From Rubrivivax sp. (GTDB taxonomy: Bacteria > Pseudomonadota > Gammaproteobacteria > Burkholderiales > Burkholderiaceae_C), in contig JAUXVE010000083.1 of the NCBI GenBank assembly GCA_030680415.1, positions 1 through 64,000 of the forward strand: 64,000 nt of DNA. Reading direction: 5' to 3'. Position numbers and translations under genes: made by a program. Below the pieces are notes generated by a model that was not told the DNA's origin, did not search any database, and worked only from the letters and a program-made list of their open reading frames with translations. Below, in pieces: positions 1 through 8,469 of this stretch (position 1 is the first letter of the stretch; the number at the start of each line of letters is the position of its first letter).

Positions 1-1
1 C

Positions 2-130
2 GCCGGGCTCAACACCCCGAGCGTGTGGCGCAGCGCGCGCAGCCAGGCCGCGGCCAAGGTCGATGCGCTGTCCAGCAACGGCATGGACGAGATCGAGATC
101 CCGGCCTTCCTGCGCAAGCAGGCGGACTGA
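2..130 (+). CDS. ftsZ: Cell division protein FtsZ, C-terminal end only (partial)
   Basis: The window opens in the last 42 codons of FtsZ, the tubulin-like GTPase that forms the division ring. The frame ends in the conserved C-terminal peptide, EIEIPAFLRKQAD, which binds FtsA and ZipA; the segment before it (AGLNTPSVWRS) is the usual betaproteobacterial linker end. The GTPase domain lies upstream of the window. A GC-rich hairpin without a T tract (131-150) follows the stop. The normal downstream neighbour lpxC is about 21 kb away, and two decayed copies of this tail occur at about 2.8 kb and 13.1 kb. Confidence 0.93.
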   Translation, partial: AGLNTPSVWRSARSQAAAKVDALSSNGMDEIEIPAFLRKQAD

Positions 131-241
131 GCCGGGACTTCAACCCCGGCGCGACGAATCGATGTGGCCGGCCCGGTTCAGTCCGGGCTGGCCGGCATCG
201 AGGCGATCTGCGCGCGCCGGGCGCCGCGCCGCGCGCCGCGT

Positions 242-797
242 TCAGTTGGCCGCGAAGCAGTAGAAGCGGCCCGCGCCGCCCGTGCGCACCAGCGCCTCCT
301 GGCTGCAGCCGGCCGACTGGTGCGAGAAGTTCCAGGACGTGGCCCAGTTCTCGGGCAGCGGGCCGATGCGGTCGTGGTGGCCGACGATGGCCGAACCCTC
401 GCTGCTGCTGGTCCATGCCCGGCATGTGGTGTCGGTCTGCGGCGCGAAGGCAGTGCCGTCGGCGCGTGAGCCGGTCAGCATGTCGTGCTCGTTCGGCGTG
501 TCGCCGTGGCCCTTGATGACGTTGCCGCGCTCGTCGAGCGCGGTCGCCTTGCCGATGCTGTTGCCAGGTCTTCGCGCCGGCGCCGGCGCCGGCCGCGGCG
601 GCCAGCTTCTGGCAATGGGCGTCGGCGCCGGCCAGGCCGCCGAGATCGGCCCCCTTGCCGCTGCCCACGCTGGTGACGAAGAAGCTCGTCGGACCGCTCG
701 ACAATTGCCCACCTGCTGCAGCGCCGACCACAGGATCGACCGATGATCCCGACGCTCCCGCAGAAGCAGAAATGCCCTGCGTTGTATTGCAGGGCAT
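242..797 (-). pseudogene. Broken secreted lectin-like gene (frameshift plus internal deletion)
   Basis: Two overlapping frames on the minus strand together encode parts of one lectin-like (C-type-lectin-fold) secreted protein. The upstream frame gives FFVTSVGSGKGADLGGLAGA and then AHCQKLAAAAG, ending at KTW. The downstream frame gives the rest, including DTPNEHDMLTGS, VGHHDRIG and the terminal SAGCSQEALVRTGGAG and FYCFAAN. The switch is near 560-570. From memory of the family, roughly 40-50 residues between KTW and the next block are absent, so this is a deletion with a frameshift rather than a one-base error. No signal peptide is visible before the first block, so the 5' end is probably lost too. 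Confidence 0.75.
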
Positions 798-1267
798 TCC
801 GCAATGCCACTCTCGGCGGCATCCTTACATCACATGGGGGTGATGTCTACCGGCATCTCGATGCCGGTGGTGGGGGGAGTTGTAAGGTGAGACTTCGCGA
901 TAGGTCTGCCCTCCTTTCACGACGGTGAGAACGATCAGTTCTGCGGGAAACAGGTACCGATCTCTTCACTGCTCTTCGAGAGCCAGTTGACGCCTTTCTG
1001 CTCGTCGCGTCAAGTCACCTTTCGAGACAAGGTCCACAGGATGTGTGGCCCGATCGATGCGACTTGCGCTGGATCAAGAGGATGGCGCCGCAGCCGGCTC
1101 TGTTCGACGGCGAGATCCGTCTTCAGTAGCAGCATGAACGCCTGAGGGCAACGCCATGTCCGCCTCGACGCGCCGACCGACCCGCGCGTGCGCAGGGGCG
1201 GGAAGATCGGCGAAGTCGCAGCGCAAGCTGCGAAGCGCGAGCCTGATCGGCAAGGGCCTGGCCGGCC
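798..1267. other. Gene-free stretch with one perfect inverted repeat
   Basis: About 470 bases without a convincing gene. Reading frames here are short and have no family resemblance. The only structure I see is a perfect 9-bp inverted repeat with a 2-bp centre at 849-868 (ACCGGCATC / GATGCCGGT). It lacks a T tract, so it is more like an operator than a terminator. The region lies between the upstream end of the broken lectin gene and the 3' end of the TPR-methyltransferase. Confidence 0.5.
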
Positions 1268-2617
1268 TCAACCAGACGCAGGCGCCAGCGCGGTCACCAG
1301 CCAGCCCGCCACCGGGGCGCCGAGTTCGGTGCGCACCACCAGCGACTGCATCTCGAACATCTCCAGACCCGCCCCGGCCACCACGCGCTCAATATAGGTT
1401 CGCCGATGGCTATAGCGACCATTCGCCTGCAGCCGATAGGCTGGCAGCCCGTCGGCATCGTCGTGCGCCTCGACCGAAAAGCTCAGCTGCCCGCCGGCGC
1501 GCAGGGCCGCCCGGGCCGCCGCCGCAAAGGCTTCGAGGGCGCCGAAGTAGATGAGCGTGTCGGTCGAGACGATGACGTCGAACCCGCACGGATGGCGGTC
1601 CAGGAAGGCCACCAGTTCGCCCTGCACCAGCCGGTCGTAGACACCGTGGGCATGGGCGTTGCGGAGCATGCCTTGCGACAGGTCGACGCCCGTGAGATGC
1701 GACGCGAATGGCGCCAGCAAGGGGCCGCACAGCCCGGTGCCGCAACCGGCATCCAGCACACGCAGCGTCTTGCCCGGCTCTGCGGCCCGGCGCGCCACGG
1801 CCTCGGCCGCGCGCGCCGGGGCCTGGTATCCCAGCGCCGCCAGCTTGGCATCGAAACTGCCTGCGAAGGCATCGAAGGTGTCCTTGATGTAGGCATCGGG
1901 TGCACGATCGGGCACCGCGTCGCCGGTGCAGGCCGCCAGCAGGTAGCGCGCCTGTGGGTTGTCGGGTTCGAGCGCCAGCCATTCCTGGAAGACCTCATGT
2001 GCCAGTTCCGCGCGATCCATGCGCATGTGCGCCTTGGCCAGCGCCTCGCGCAGACCGGCGTGCAGCGGAGCCTGCTGCAGGGCCTCGCGGCAGACCTGCA
2101 CCGCGTCGCCGGCACGGTTGGACCGCAGGTGGTGGTTGGCCAGGTTGAGGCGGGCGCTCATGAAGCCGGGCGAGAGCTGAATCGCGCGCCGGAGCGCGCG
2201 TTCGGCCTCGTCGGGCCGGCCGCGGTTGCTCCACAGCACGCCCAGGTTGTTGAGCGCGTCGACCAGCCGGTCGTCGAGCTCCAGGGCGCGCTGGTAGGCG
2301 GCTTCGGCTTGCTCGAAGCGTCCGCGTTCCATGTGCACGTTGCCGAAGTTGTTGTGGAACATCGGCTCACGCGGGTCTTGCCCGATGGCCTGTGCGATGA
2401 GCTCGGCCGCACGGTCGTGCCGGCCGAGCTGGGCGTGCAGCACGCCGCACAGGTGCAATGCATCGGGGTGCCGGGGCTGCGCCGACAGGACGGCCTGGTA
2501 GTGCCCCTGCGCCGCCTCGAAGCGGCCGGCCTGGTGCTCCTGCATGGCCAGGTGCAAGGCCCGTTCGATATCCGGCCTGGGCGGTGGGCGCTTGCGATTC
2601 TTCGAGGTCGAGTGCAT
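1268..2617 (-). CDS. TPR-repeat SAM-dependent methyltransferase
   Basis: A 449-residue protein in two parts. Residues about 15-230 are tandem tetratricopeptide repeats with 34-residue periodicity (for example ALNNLGVLWSNRGRPDEAER). Residues about 245-449 are a class I SAM methyltransferase with motif I VLDAGCGTGLCGP (about 287-299) and the acidic loop TGVDLSQGML. Such fusions methylate proteins or small molecules, with the TPR part choosing the partner; the substrate cannot be read from sequence. The start at 2617 is preferred because the longer open frame upstream is antisense to a decayed ftsZ fragment. No signal peptide is seen, so it should be cytoplasmic. Confidence 0.82.
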   Translation of the reverse strand: MHSTSKNRKRPPPRPDIERALHLAMQEHQAGRFEAAQGHYQAVLSAQPRHPDALHLCGVLHAQLGRHDRAAELIAQAIGQDPREPMFHNNFGNVHMERGRFEQAEAAYQRALELDDRLVDALNNLGVLWSNRGRPDEAERALRRAIQLSPGFMSARLNLANHHLRSNRAGDAVQVCREALQQAPLHAGLREALAKAHMRMDRAELAHEVFQEWLALEPDNPQARYLLAACTGDAVPDRAPDAYIKDTFDAFAGSFDAKLAALGYQAPARAAEAVARRAAEPGKTLRVLDAGCGTGLCGPLLAPFASHLTGVDLSQGMLRNAHAHGVYDRLVQGELVAFLDRHPCGFDVIVSTDTLIYFGALEAFAAAARAALRAGGQLSFSVEAHDDADGLPAYRLQANGRYSHRRTYIERVVAGAGLEMFEMQSLVVRTELGAPVAGWLVTALAPASG

Positions 2618-2759
2618 CTGCGGATGGCCGGGCACTGAGGTAAACGCGTGGCCACACCGGCTTGCCACCGCATGGACTCTGAAGCAAAGCAAGGACAGCC
2701 GCAAGAGGCCCGCTGGACGGTTGCATTCGACCATGCGCTGGGCTCCGCTCACAGCGGGC

Positions 2760-2882
2760 TCGGGCACCGACAAGCTGCCGATCGCGAACAACGTGGCGCA
2801 GCCCGGCCAGGCCACAGTGGGCACGCCGCCGGTGCACGACTACGCTGGGCTCAACACCCCGAGCGTGTCGCGCAGCACTTGA
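2760..2882 (+). pseudogene. Decayed duplicate of the ftsZ 3' region (copy B)
   Basis: The frame ending at 2882 reads GTDKLPIANNVAQPGQATVG, then TPPVHDYAGLNTPSVSRS followed by Thr and stop. This matches the variable linker and pre-tail of betaproteobacterial FtsZ. At the DNA level 2844-2876 matches 2-34 at 31 of 33 positions. The copy stops just before the segment encoding the conserved terminal peptide. No start or GTPase domain is present, so it is not a gene. A third fragment at 13.1 kb carries the missing end. Confidence 0.85.
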
Positions 2883-2905
2883 GAGCCCTGTGCACCGACG
2901 GCCGC

Positions 2906-2924
2906 CTACCGGATTCCTGGGATG
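2906..2924 (-). repeat. 19-bp dispersed motif, copy 1
   Basis: On the minus strand this reads CATCCCAGGAATCCGGTAG. Two more copies, at 4892-4910 and 9572-9590, differ at one and two positions. This copy lies about 110 bp upstream of the secreted-protein gene starting at 3037. It could be a shared operator or the remnant of a small repeat element. Confidence 0.55.
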
Positions 2925-3036
2925 CCGGCCCGCCGCGCAGCGGGAAACACTGCCTGCACATCGCGCCGCGAGGCCTTGCATGCACGGCAAGCAGGCCTGT
3001 CGGCGTGCCCTTCACCCTCATGCCAGGAGATGGATC

Positions 3037-3864
3037 ATGCCCAACGATGACCTGCCCTTCGCCCCGCGCCGCACGCTGGTGTGGCGCGGCTTCGTGTCCG
3101 CCGCAGTGTGCCTGGCCGGTACGGCCGTCGTACCGGCGGCGTCGGCCACCACGCTTACCGCCCTGGTCAGCGCCGGCACCGGCGCGGGTGCCACCGGCAT
3201 CTATCGCGTGGCCTCGGCCGCGGTCGCGGGCAAGACCCGCGTCACGCAGGCGCTGGTGTGCAACGGCGTCGTCAAGGAGATGCACACCACCAACGGCGGC
3301 GTCGGTTACCTCAACCGCAAGCCCGGCTCGCCAGCGATCAAGGTCCCGACGGCTGCCTTCAGCAGCCTGGCCGCCGCCGGCGGGCTGGACCAGAACGTCA
3401 ACCACCTGTCGGCCAGCGTGAAGAACGCCTTCAGCGTGGCGTGCGGCGGCTCGTCGGCACCTCCGATGGGCAGCAGCGGGGGATCGACGTCGCCGCCGCT
3501 GCAGGTCGGCCCCACGGGCAAGACCGGTTGCCCGCCGGGCTACACCTTCAACATGACGACGAAGAAGTGCCACCTGCAATCGTCACGGCCGCTGGACGAC
3601 GCCGACGAGCGCGTCGCCGGCCGCGCCGACGGCCTGGCGCGATGGCTGTTCAAGCTCGTGCCTGCCTCGTCGGCCCACGCCATGCTGAAGGACCTCTACA
3701 AGCGGGTCTTCGTCACCTGGCAGATGGAAGGCCTCGGCAAGGGCTTCCACTATTCGTACACCCCGGTCGATGGGGCGGGCCCCGGCTATCCCGCCGACAC
3801 GGTGGGTTACATCGAGGTGCAGGGCGGGGGCTTCCTGGTCGGCTGGATCGTGACGGCGAATTGA
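3037..3864 (+). CDS. Secreted protein of unknown function (275 aa)
   Basis: An exported protein: an N-terminal signal peptide (hydrophobic FVSAAVCLAGTAVV, cleavage near PAASA-T) precedes a mature region rich in Ala, Gly and Ser. A low-complexity Ser/Gly/Pro linker (about residues 145-165) separates two parts, and a small Cys pair occurs in GCPPGYTFNMTTKKC. The C-terminal third ends with a Gly-rich hydrophobic segment. ATG 3037 is chosen over longer starts because CAGGAGA lies 7 bases upstream and the signal peptide follows directly. It is 11 bases from the next secreted-protein gene, so the two are probably one transcript. I do not recognise the family. Confidence 0.7.
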   Translation: MPNDDLPFAPRRTLVWRGFVSAAVCLAGTAVVPAASATTLTALVSAGTGAGATGIYRVASAAVAGKTRVTQALVCNGVVKEMHTTNGGVGYLNRKPGSPAIKVPTAAFSSLAAAGGLDQNVNHLSASVKNAFSVACGGSSAPPMGSSGGSTSPPLQVGPTGKTGCPPGYTFNMTTKKCHLQSSRPLDDADERVAGRADGLARWLFKLVPASSAHAMLKDLYKRVFVTWQMEGLGKGFHYSYTPVDGAGPGYPADTVGYIEVQGGGFLVGWIVTAN

Positions 3865-3875
3865 CGGCGCGCACG

Positions 3876-4307
3876 ATGAAACACGCCGACCCTTGCCGTC
3901 GAAGCTGGTTTGCCGCAGTGGCGGCGACTGCGCTGCTGTGCGTCGCCGACGCTGGGGCGCAGCCCCGGGCCTACTGCCCGGCCGGTGCGCAAACCCAGTG
4001 GAGCGGCGGCGTTCTGCGCTGTCGGAAGCCGCTGGTCGTGGCTTCGATGCCGGTGCCGCCTTGCGACATGCGGGGTATGGCCGACGGCGTCCTCATCGAC
4101 GGCGTCGGCGGTGCCTTCGTCGTCGTCGTGGGAGGCCGCGACAACTGTAACTACTACCGGGGGTCGGCGACGGGCGCCGTCCTGGTGACGAAGTACCCGG
4201 ACTGCCCGGCCACCTTCGCCCTGGCGCAGGATGCCGGTGCGAACGGTCGCGACCTCTGCATAAAGACCACCCTGAGTTGGGTGGAACCGCTGGTCGTGCC
4301 GCATTGA
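3876..4307 (+). CDS. Secreted six-cysteine protein, paralogue A
   Basis: 143 residues with a clear signal peptide (WFAAVAATALLCVADAGA). The mature part has six cysteines in the contexts YCPAG, LRCRK, PPCD, DNC, PDC and RDLC. The divergently placed protein at 4343-4792 has six cysteines in the same order and similar contexts (KCPAS, LRCER, PVCP, DVC, PQC, RDQC), so the two are paralogues. The even number and export to the periplasm suggest three disulfides. Function unknown; it is probably co-transcribed with the secreted gene just upstream. It converges on its paralogue with 35 bases between the stops. Confidence 0.72.
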   Translation: MKHADPCRRSWFAAVAATALLCVADAGAQPRAYCPAGAQTQWSGGVLRCRKPLVVASMPVPPCDMRGMADGVLIDGVGGAFVVVVGGRDNCNYYRGSATGAVLVTKYPDCPATFALAQDAGANGRDLCIKTTLSWVEPLVVPH

Positions 4308-4342
4308 GGGCACCCGCCGCAGTTCGCGGCGGCGTGTCGGGA

Positions 4343-4792
4343 TCAGAAGTCGCCCACCATCGGCATCACGTTGGTCGTGCCGCCGCGGCACTGGTCGCGG
4401 TTGCCTGCGCCACCGTCGGGCACCAGGCTCATCCCAGGACCGCATTGAGGCGTCTTGCTCAACGGCCCCGGCGGCGGCATGGCGATGTTGACCGTCTTGC
4501 ACACGTCTTGCCCGCCCTGAACGACGTAGTTCAGGTGGGTGGGGGGACAGACCGGCTGCGCGATGGCGCGGCGCTCACAGCGCAGGACGTTGTTGGAGAA
4601 CTGCGACGTCACGGTACCGGCCGCCGTGCTGGCCGGACACTTGGCGCCGGGCGCGGCGGCCGCTGGCGCCGCAAACGCAGCCAGGCACAGCGCGGCGGCG
4701 GCAAGCAGGGCCTGGCCGGCGGCGTGCCGTCGCGTGCGCAGCAAGGCCGTTTCGCCGTCAGCCGTGCAGTGTTGTCGCTTGGGGGTGTTCAT
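4343..4792 (-). CDS. Secreted six-cysteine protein, paralogue B
   Basis: 149 residues. The start at 4792 is followed by a basic n-region and a strong signal peptide (ALLAAAALCLAAFAAPAAAA). The mature protein shares the six-cysteine layout of the protein at 3876-4307, including NVLRC against GVLRC and GNRDQC against NGRDLC. Sequence outside the cysteines has diverged. Function unknown. A very long open frame continues upstream to 6475, but that part is antisense to a real gene. Its start lies about 100 bp from the second copy of the 19-bp motif. Confidence 0.72.
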   Translation of the reverse strand: MNTPKRQHCTADGETALLRTRRHAAGQALLAAAALCLAAFAAPAAAAPGAKCPASTAAGTVTSQFSNNVLRCERRAIAQPVCPPTHLNYVVQGGQDVCKTVNIAMPPPGPLSKTPQCGPGMSLVPDGGAGNRDQCRGGTTNVMPMVGDF

Positions 4793-4891
4793 GTCGATGC
4801 TCCTGTGTTGCGGGTGCTGGGGATTGCCTGTGCCGCCGTCGTGCGCGGTGTGGGCAACGGATGCAGTCTCGGCTGCCACGCATTCGAGGCC

Positions 4892-4910
4892 CATCCCAGG
4901 AACCCGGTAG
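4892..4910 (+). repeat. 19-bp dispersed motif, copy 2
   Basis: CATCCCAGGAACCCGGTAG, in the intergenic space between the divergent genes at 4792 (minus) and 4952 (plus), 41 bp before the latter start. It differs from copy 1 at one position. Confidence 0.55.
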
Positions 4911-4951
4911 GGGTGGCCACATCCGGCGTCGCCTGCAATTAGCATCCGGGC

Positions 4952-6586
4952 ATGATTACCCGGCGACGCGCTCTGGTGCTGGCGGTGCTGGTGCTGCTGC
5001 TGCTGGTGGCCGCGCTGGTTGTCGGCATCGGCCGCTGGTGGTTGGCGCCTGTCCCGCCGCGTGCCGATGCCGAAGCGGCCGATGCCCTGGCCGCAACGCT
5101 GGACCGCGTACTGCAGCGCAGTGCCCAGGCGATGCCGCCGGGCCTCGCGATCCGGACCTTGGTCACCGCGGCCGACGACCCGCAGGCCGCGGGTCTGGCC
5201 GGGCCGGTGTGCGATTCGATGGTCAACCGGCTGGCACGGCTGCCGGGCCTGCGCGTCGCCTCCTGCCGCTCCACCGGCGCCGAGATCGCGGCCGACCTCG
5301 ACGATCGGGCACTGTCGCGGCTGCTCGCCGTCGACTACCTGGTGAAGGGACGCCTGCAGTCGCTGCCGCGCGACCGGCTGCGCGTGCAGCTCGTGCTGCA
5401 CGACATGCGCGGCGACCGCGAACGCTGGCGCATCGACGAGGAAATGGCGGCCAGCGACCTGCAGGGCTTGCCCACGCGCGTGGCACGCGAAGCCGCCCCG
5501 GCGCTCGGCCAGCCGGCGAGCGCGGCGACGGAGCCGACGATCGCCGCCGAAGCCTATGCCCGCTTCCTGCGCGCGACGCAGCTCTTCCGCCGCCCGGCGA
5601 TCGAAGAGCGCCGCGAGGCGCTGCGACTCGTCGACGAGGTGCTGGCCGTCGAGCCCGACCATGCACCTTCGCTGTACCTGCGCATGGCCTTGCGCAGCCG
5701 GCTCGACGGCTTCGAGACCGGCGGGCCGGCCGACCAGGGCAGCGCCGCACAGGCCGCGGCTGCGCAGGCGGCGCTGATGGGCGAGACCCACAAGCTCGGC
5801 GAACGGCTGCTCGCAGTCGATCCCGGCGACCGGCGCGGCAACATCCTGCTGCTCAACGCGGCCATCGACGGCCGGCGCTGGGACGAGGCGTTTCGACGCG
5901 GCGACGCCTTGCTGCAGCACGCCCAGCAGCAGCCGGGCGTGCTGCGCATCGTGGCGCGCCTGTATCTGATGGCCGGCTACGTGCAGCGGGCGCAGGCCCT
6001 GGCCTTCGAGGCGGCACGACTGGACGCGCTGGACGCCGAGTCGATCGAATACCTGGCCACGACGCACGGCATGCAGCGCCGCGACCAGGTCATGCGCGAG
6101 CTGCTGACCGTGGCGCGGCAGATCGGCCACGGCAGCCTGGACCTCTTCGACGCCGTGCTGGCGCATCGGCGCGCCGACTGGCCTGACTTCGAGCGCGCAA
6201 TGACGGCGTATGCGACGAATACGCAACGCCCGGCCGACTGGGTACCGGCCTATGCGCGCGGTGTCGCGGATGCGCGCGAACGCGAGCCCGCGGCGCAACT
6301 CCTCGACGGGCACGACCCGAGCACGCGCCACTACATGAGCGACTACTTCTTCGAGTACGCACTGCTCGGCGACGTGCGGCGCAGCCTGCAGGCGATCCGC
6401 CACCATGCCCGGCAGCCGCCCAGGTTGTGGCTGGAGTACCTGTGGTGGCCGGAGCTGGCTGCGGTGCGGCAGCAAGCCGGCTTTGCCGAAGCGATGAGCG
6501 AGCTCGGCCTGACGCGGCTGTGGCAGGAACGCGGTGCGCCGGATCTCTGCCAGCCGGGCACGGATGGGCGGTGGGCCTGCCGCTGA
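4952..6586 (+). CDS. Membrane-anchored TolB-like/TPR protein
   Basis: 544 residues. Residues 7-27 form one transmembrane helix after a basic start (MITRRR), anchoring the rest outside the cytoplasm. Residues about 45-175 resemble the TolB-N-like domain found in adenylate cyclases and CadC-like regulators (NRLARLPGLRV, then DYLVKGRLQS and the LVLHDMRGDRERW strand). The remainder is alpha-helical with TPR-like pairs (YLRMALRSRL, LYLMAGYVQRAQALAFEAAR). There is no cyclase or DNA-binding domain, so it looks like the sensory or scaffold half of such regulators standing alone. Function unknown. It is divergent from the six-cysteine gene B. Confidence 0.65.
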   Translation: MITRRRALVLAVLVLLLLVAALVVGIGRWWLAPVPPRADAEAADALAATLDRVLQRSAQAMPPGLAIRTLVTAADDPQAAGLAGPVCDSMVNRLARLPGLRVASCRSTGAEIAADLDDRALSRLLAVDYLVKGRLQSLPRDRLRVQLVLHDMRGDRERWRIDEEMAASDLQGLPTRVAREAAPALGQPASAATEPTIAAEAYARFLRATQLFRRPAIEERREALRLVDEVLAVEPDHAPSLYLRMALRSRLDGFETGGPADQGSAAQAAAAQAALMGETHKLGERLLAVDPGDRRGNILLLNAAIDGRRWDEAFRRGDALLQHAQQQPGVLRIVARLYLMAGYVQRAQALAFEAARLDALDAESIEYLATTHGMQRRDQVMRELLTVARQIGHGSLDLFDAVLAHRRADWPDFERAMTAYATNTQRPADWVPAYARGVADAREREPAAQLLDGHDPSTRHYMSDYFFEYALLGDVRRSLQAIRHHARQPPRLWLEYLWWPELAAVRQQAGFAEAMSELGLTRLWQERGAPDLCQPGTDGRWACR

Positions 6587-6657
6587 GCAGCCGCTGAGCG
6601 CCGGCGGGTTGCCGTTGTCGCGGCATCGGCAGGGGCGCCAGCAAGGCCAAGGGTGCT

Positions 6658-8469
6658 TCAGGCCAGCGACATCACAACCCTGACCGTCGCGCCCCGGCCC
6701 GGTGAACTGTGTACGCCCAGCGTCGCACCCACCTCGTCCGCCCGCCGCCGCATGTTCTTCAAGCCGCGGCCGCTGGCGACGCCCTGCGGGTCGAAGCCGC
6801 TGCCGTCGTCACGCACTTCGATGTGCACGCCGCCGGCCGCCACGGCGGCGCCGATCCACAGCGTGCGTGCGTGGCCGTGGCGCAGGGCGTTCGTCACCGC
6901 CTCCTGCAGGATGCGCAGCACGTGCAGCACACGTGCGGGCGTCAGCCCGGGGACCACCGGCAGCAGCTGCACGTCCCAGTGCAGCGCCACGCCGGCGGCG
7001 CGCAGGCGGGGCGTCAGACGGTCGTGGAACATCGCCAGCACGGCGTTCAGGTCGTCGTCCACCGGCTCCAGCGAATCGATCATCAGCCGCATGTCGTCCA
7101 GCGCGTTGCGCACCACGGTGGCCAGCTCGGAGGGGCGGCGGTGGTCGGCCTCCAGCATCGCCAGCATCGACACCAGGTGGCCACCGACGCCGTCGTGCAT
7201 GTCGCGCATCAGCCGCTCGCGCTCGGCGGCGATGAGCTGGTGGCGCTCGAGCTCGCGCACGCGCTCGAACTGCGTCTGCAGCTCGGCAGTGCGCGCCTGC
7301 ACCAGCGACTCGAGATCGACGTTCAGCAGCTCGACGGCGTTCAGCGTCTCGACAAAGCGCAGCAGCAGCAGCCAGCCGGCCATGCCGAGCATCACGGCCA
7401 TGGCCAGGGGCAGCGCCAGGGCGGGCCTCAGCGGCGCTGACGCCAACACCGCCGCGGCCTCGGCCACGGCGACCACGACGAGCATGAAGCCCGGCACGAA
7501 GCGGCGCGCATCGTCACGCCGCCAGCCGGCGCGTGCCCACTGCAGGCCGGCGACGGCGCATGCCATCAAGGTCATCGCTCGCGCGACCTCGAGCCCGCGG
7601 CCCTCGGGTTCCCACGCGGTGGCCGCGGCGGCCAGCACCATGACGACAACGAGGGCGACATGGCGCGCCGGGGCCAGGCGGGCCGGCGCCTCGGTGGCCA
7701 GCCGGCGGGCCAGCGCCAGCAGCGAGGCGGCCACCAGCGCCAGCGTCGCCAGCAGCCAGGCGTCCCACCAGGGCATCGGCCAGGGCGGCTCGAGCACCAG
7801 CGCACTGAAGCCGTGCAGCGCCCAGGCCAATGCGGTGGCGGCCAGCCACGCGTAGTCGGTCTCGCGGCGGCGGTAGTACCAGATCACACCCAGCACCAGC
7901 CCCAGCATCGCCGCCGCCGCAGCCAGCACCTGAGGCAGCGTCACGGCCAGCAGGCTGCGCCAGCGCGCCAAGGGCTGCAGCGTGGCTTCGGCTGCCAGGG
8001 CCGGAGCCGGCATGAAACCGAAGCGCGGCCGTTCGGACTTCACCAGCACGTACAGGCGATTGTGGCCAGGCTGCCAAAGCGACACCGGTGCGCTGAGCAG
8101 CAGCGGGCGCTGCCCGAGCCGCGCGGCCGGGTCGCTGAAGCGGCCGCCCGCGCCGAGCAGGCGACCGTTCAGGTAGGCCGCGGCGTTCTGGCCCACCGCC
8201 GGCAGCAGCAGTGCCTGCGTGTCGCGCGGCAGCTCGGGCTGCGTGATCTCGAAGCGGTACCAGACGGTGCGGCAGTCCTTGCAGTCGGTGTGCCAGCGGT
8301 GGGGCAAGGCTTGTTCGCGGGCCGCTTCGTCGTCGACCGTTTCGCCGAAGCGCGCTGTCTGCAGCAGCGTCGACGCGGGCGCCGCGCCGAAGTAGTCCAG
8401 CAGCCAGGGTAGCGCTGTGACGCCCAGTGCTGCGGCGAGCGCCAGCACGCGCCGCCAGCGCCGGATCAC
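6658..8469 (-). CDS. NarX-type sensor histidine kinase with 7TMR-like membrane domain
   Basis: 603 residues. After an N-terminal helix, residues about 35-165 form an extracytoplasmic sensory domain (CKDCRTVWYRFEI, with two cysteines close together) resembling the 7TMR-DISM extracellular fold. Residues about 175-372 contain seven or so membrane helices. A coiled coil leads to the HisKA_3 box ERLMRDMHDGVGGHL with phosphoacceptor His425, then the HATPase core (EAVTNALRHGHA, DDGSGFD, GRGLKNMRRRA). It should phosphorylate the LuxR-type regulator encoded just upstream, whose gene overlaps this start by four bases. The signal is unknown; the adjacent envelope genes are candidate targets. Confidence 0.88.
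   Translation of the reverse strand: MIRRWRRVLALAAALGVTALPWLLDYFGAAPASTLLQTARFGETVDDEAAREQALPHRWHTDCKDCRTVWYRFEITQPELPRDTQALLLPAVGQNAAAYLNGRLLGAGGRFSDPAARLGQRPLLLSAPVSLWQPGHNRLYVLVKSERPRFGFMPAPALAAEATLQPLARWRSLLAVTLPQVLAAAAAMLGLVLGVIWYYRRRETDYAWLAATALAWALHGFSALVLEPPWPMPWWDAWLLATLALVAASLLALARRLATEAPARLAPARHVALVVVMVLAAAATAWEPEGRGLEVARAMTLMACAVAGLQWARAGWRRDDARRFVPGFMLVVVAVAEAAAVLASAPLRPALALPLAMAVMLGMAGWLLLLRFVETLNAVELLNVDLESLVQARTAELQTQFERVRELERHQLIAAERERLMRDMHDGVGGHLVSMLAMLEADHRRPSELATVVRNALDDMRLMIDSLEPVDDDLNAVLAMFHDRLTPRLRAAGVALHWDVQLLPVVPGLTPARVLHVLRILQEAVTNALRHGHARTLWIGAAVAAGGVHIEVRDDGSGFDPQGVASGRGLKNMRRRADEVGATLGVHSSPGRGATVRVVMSLA

Noticed and set aside
131-150. Terminator for ftsZ
   Set aside because: A GCCGGG / CCCGGC hairpin is present but there is no T tract, so I only mention it with ftsZ.
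1156-1554. Possible plus-strand gene before the TPR-methyltransferase
   Set aside because: It is mostly antisense to the methyltransferase and its N-terminal part has no recognisable domain or ribosome site.
4343-6475. Very long minus-strand open frame (about 710 codons)
   Set aside because: Only the last 149 codons, with a signal peptide and paralogue, are real. The rest is antisense to the TPR protein at 4952-6586 and is an effect of high GC.
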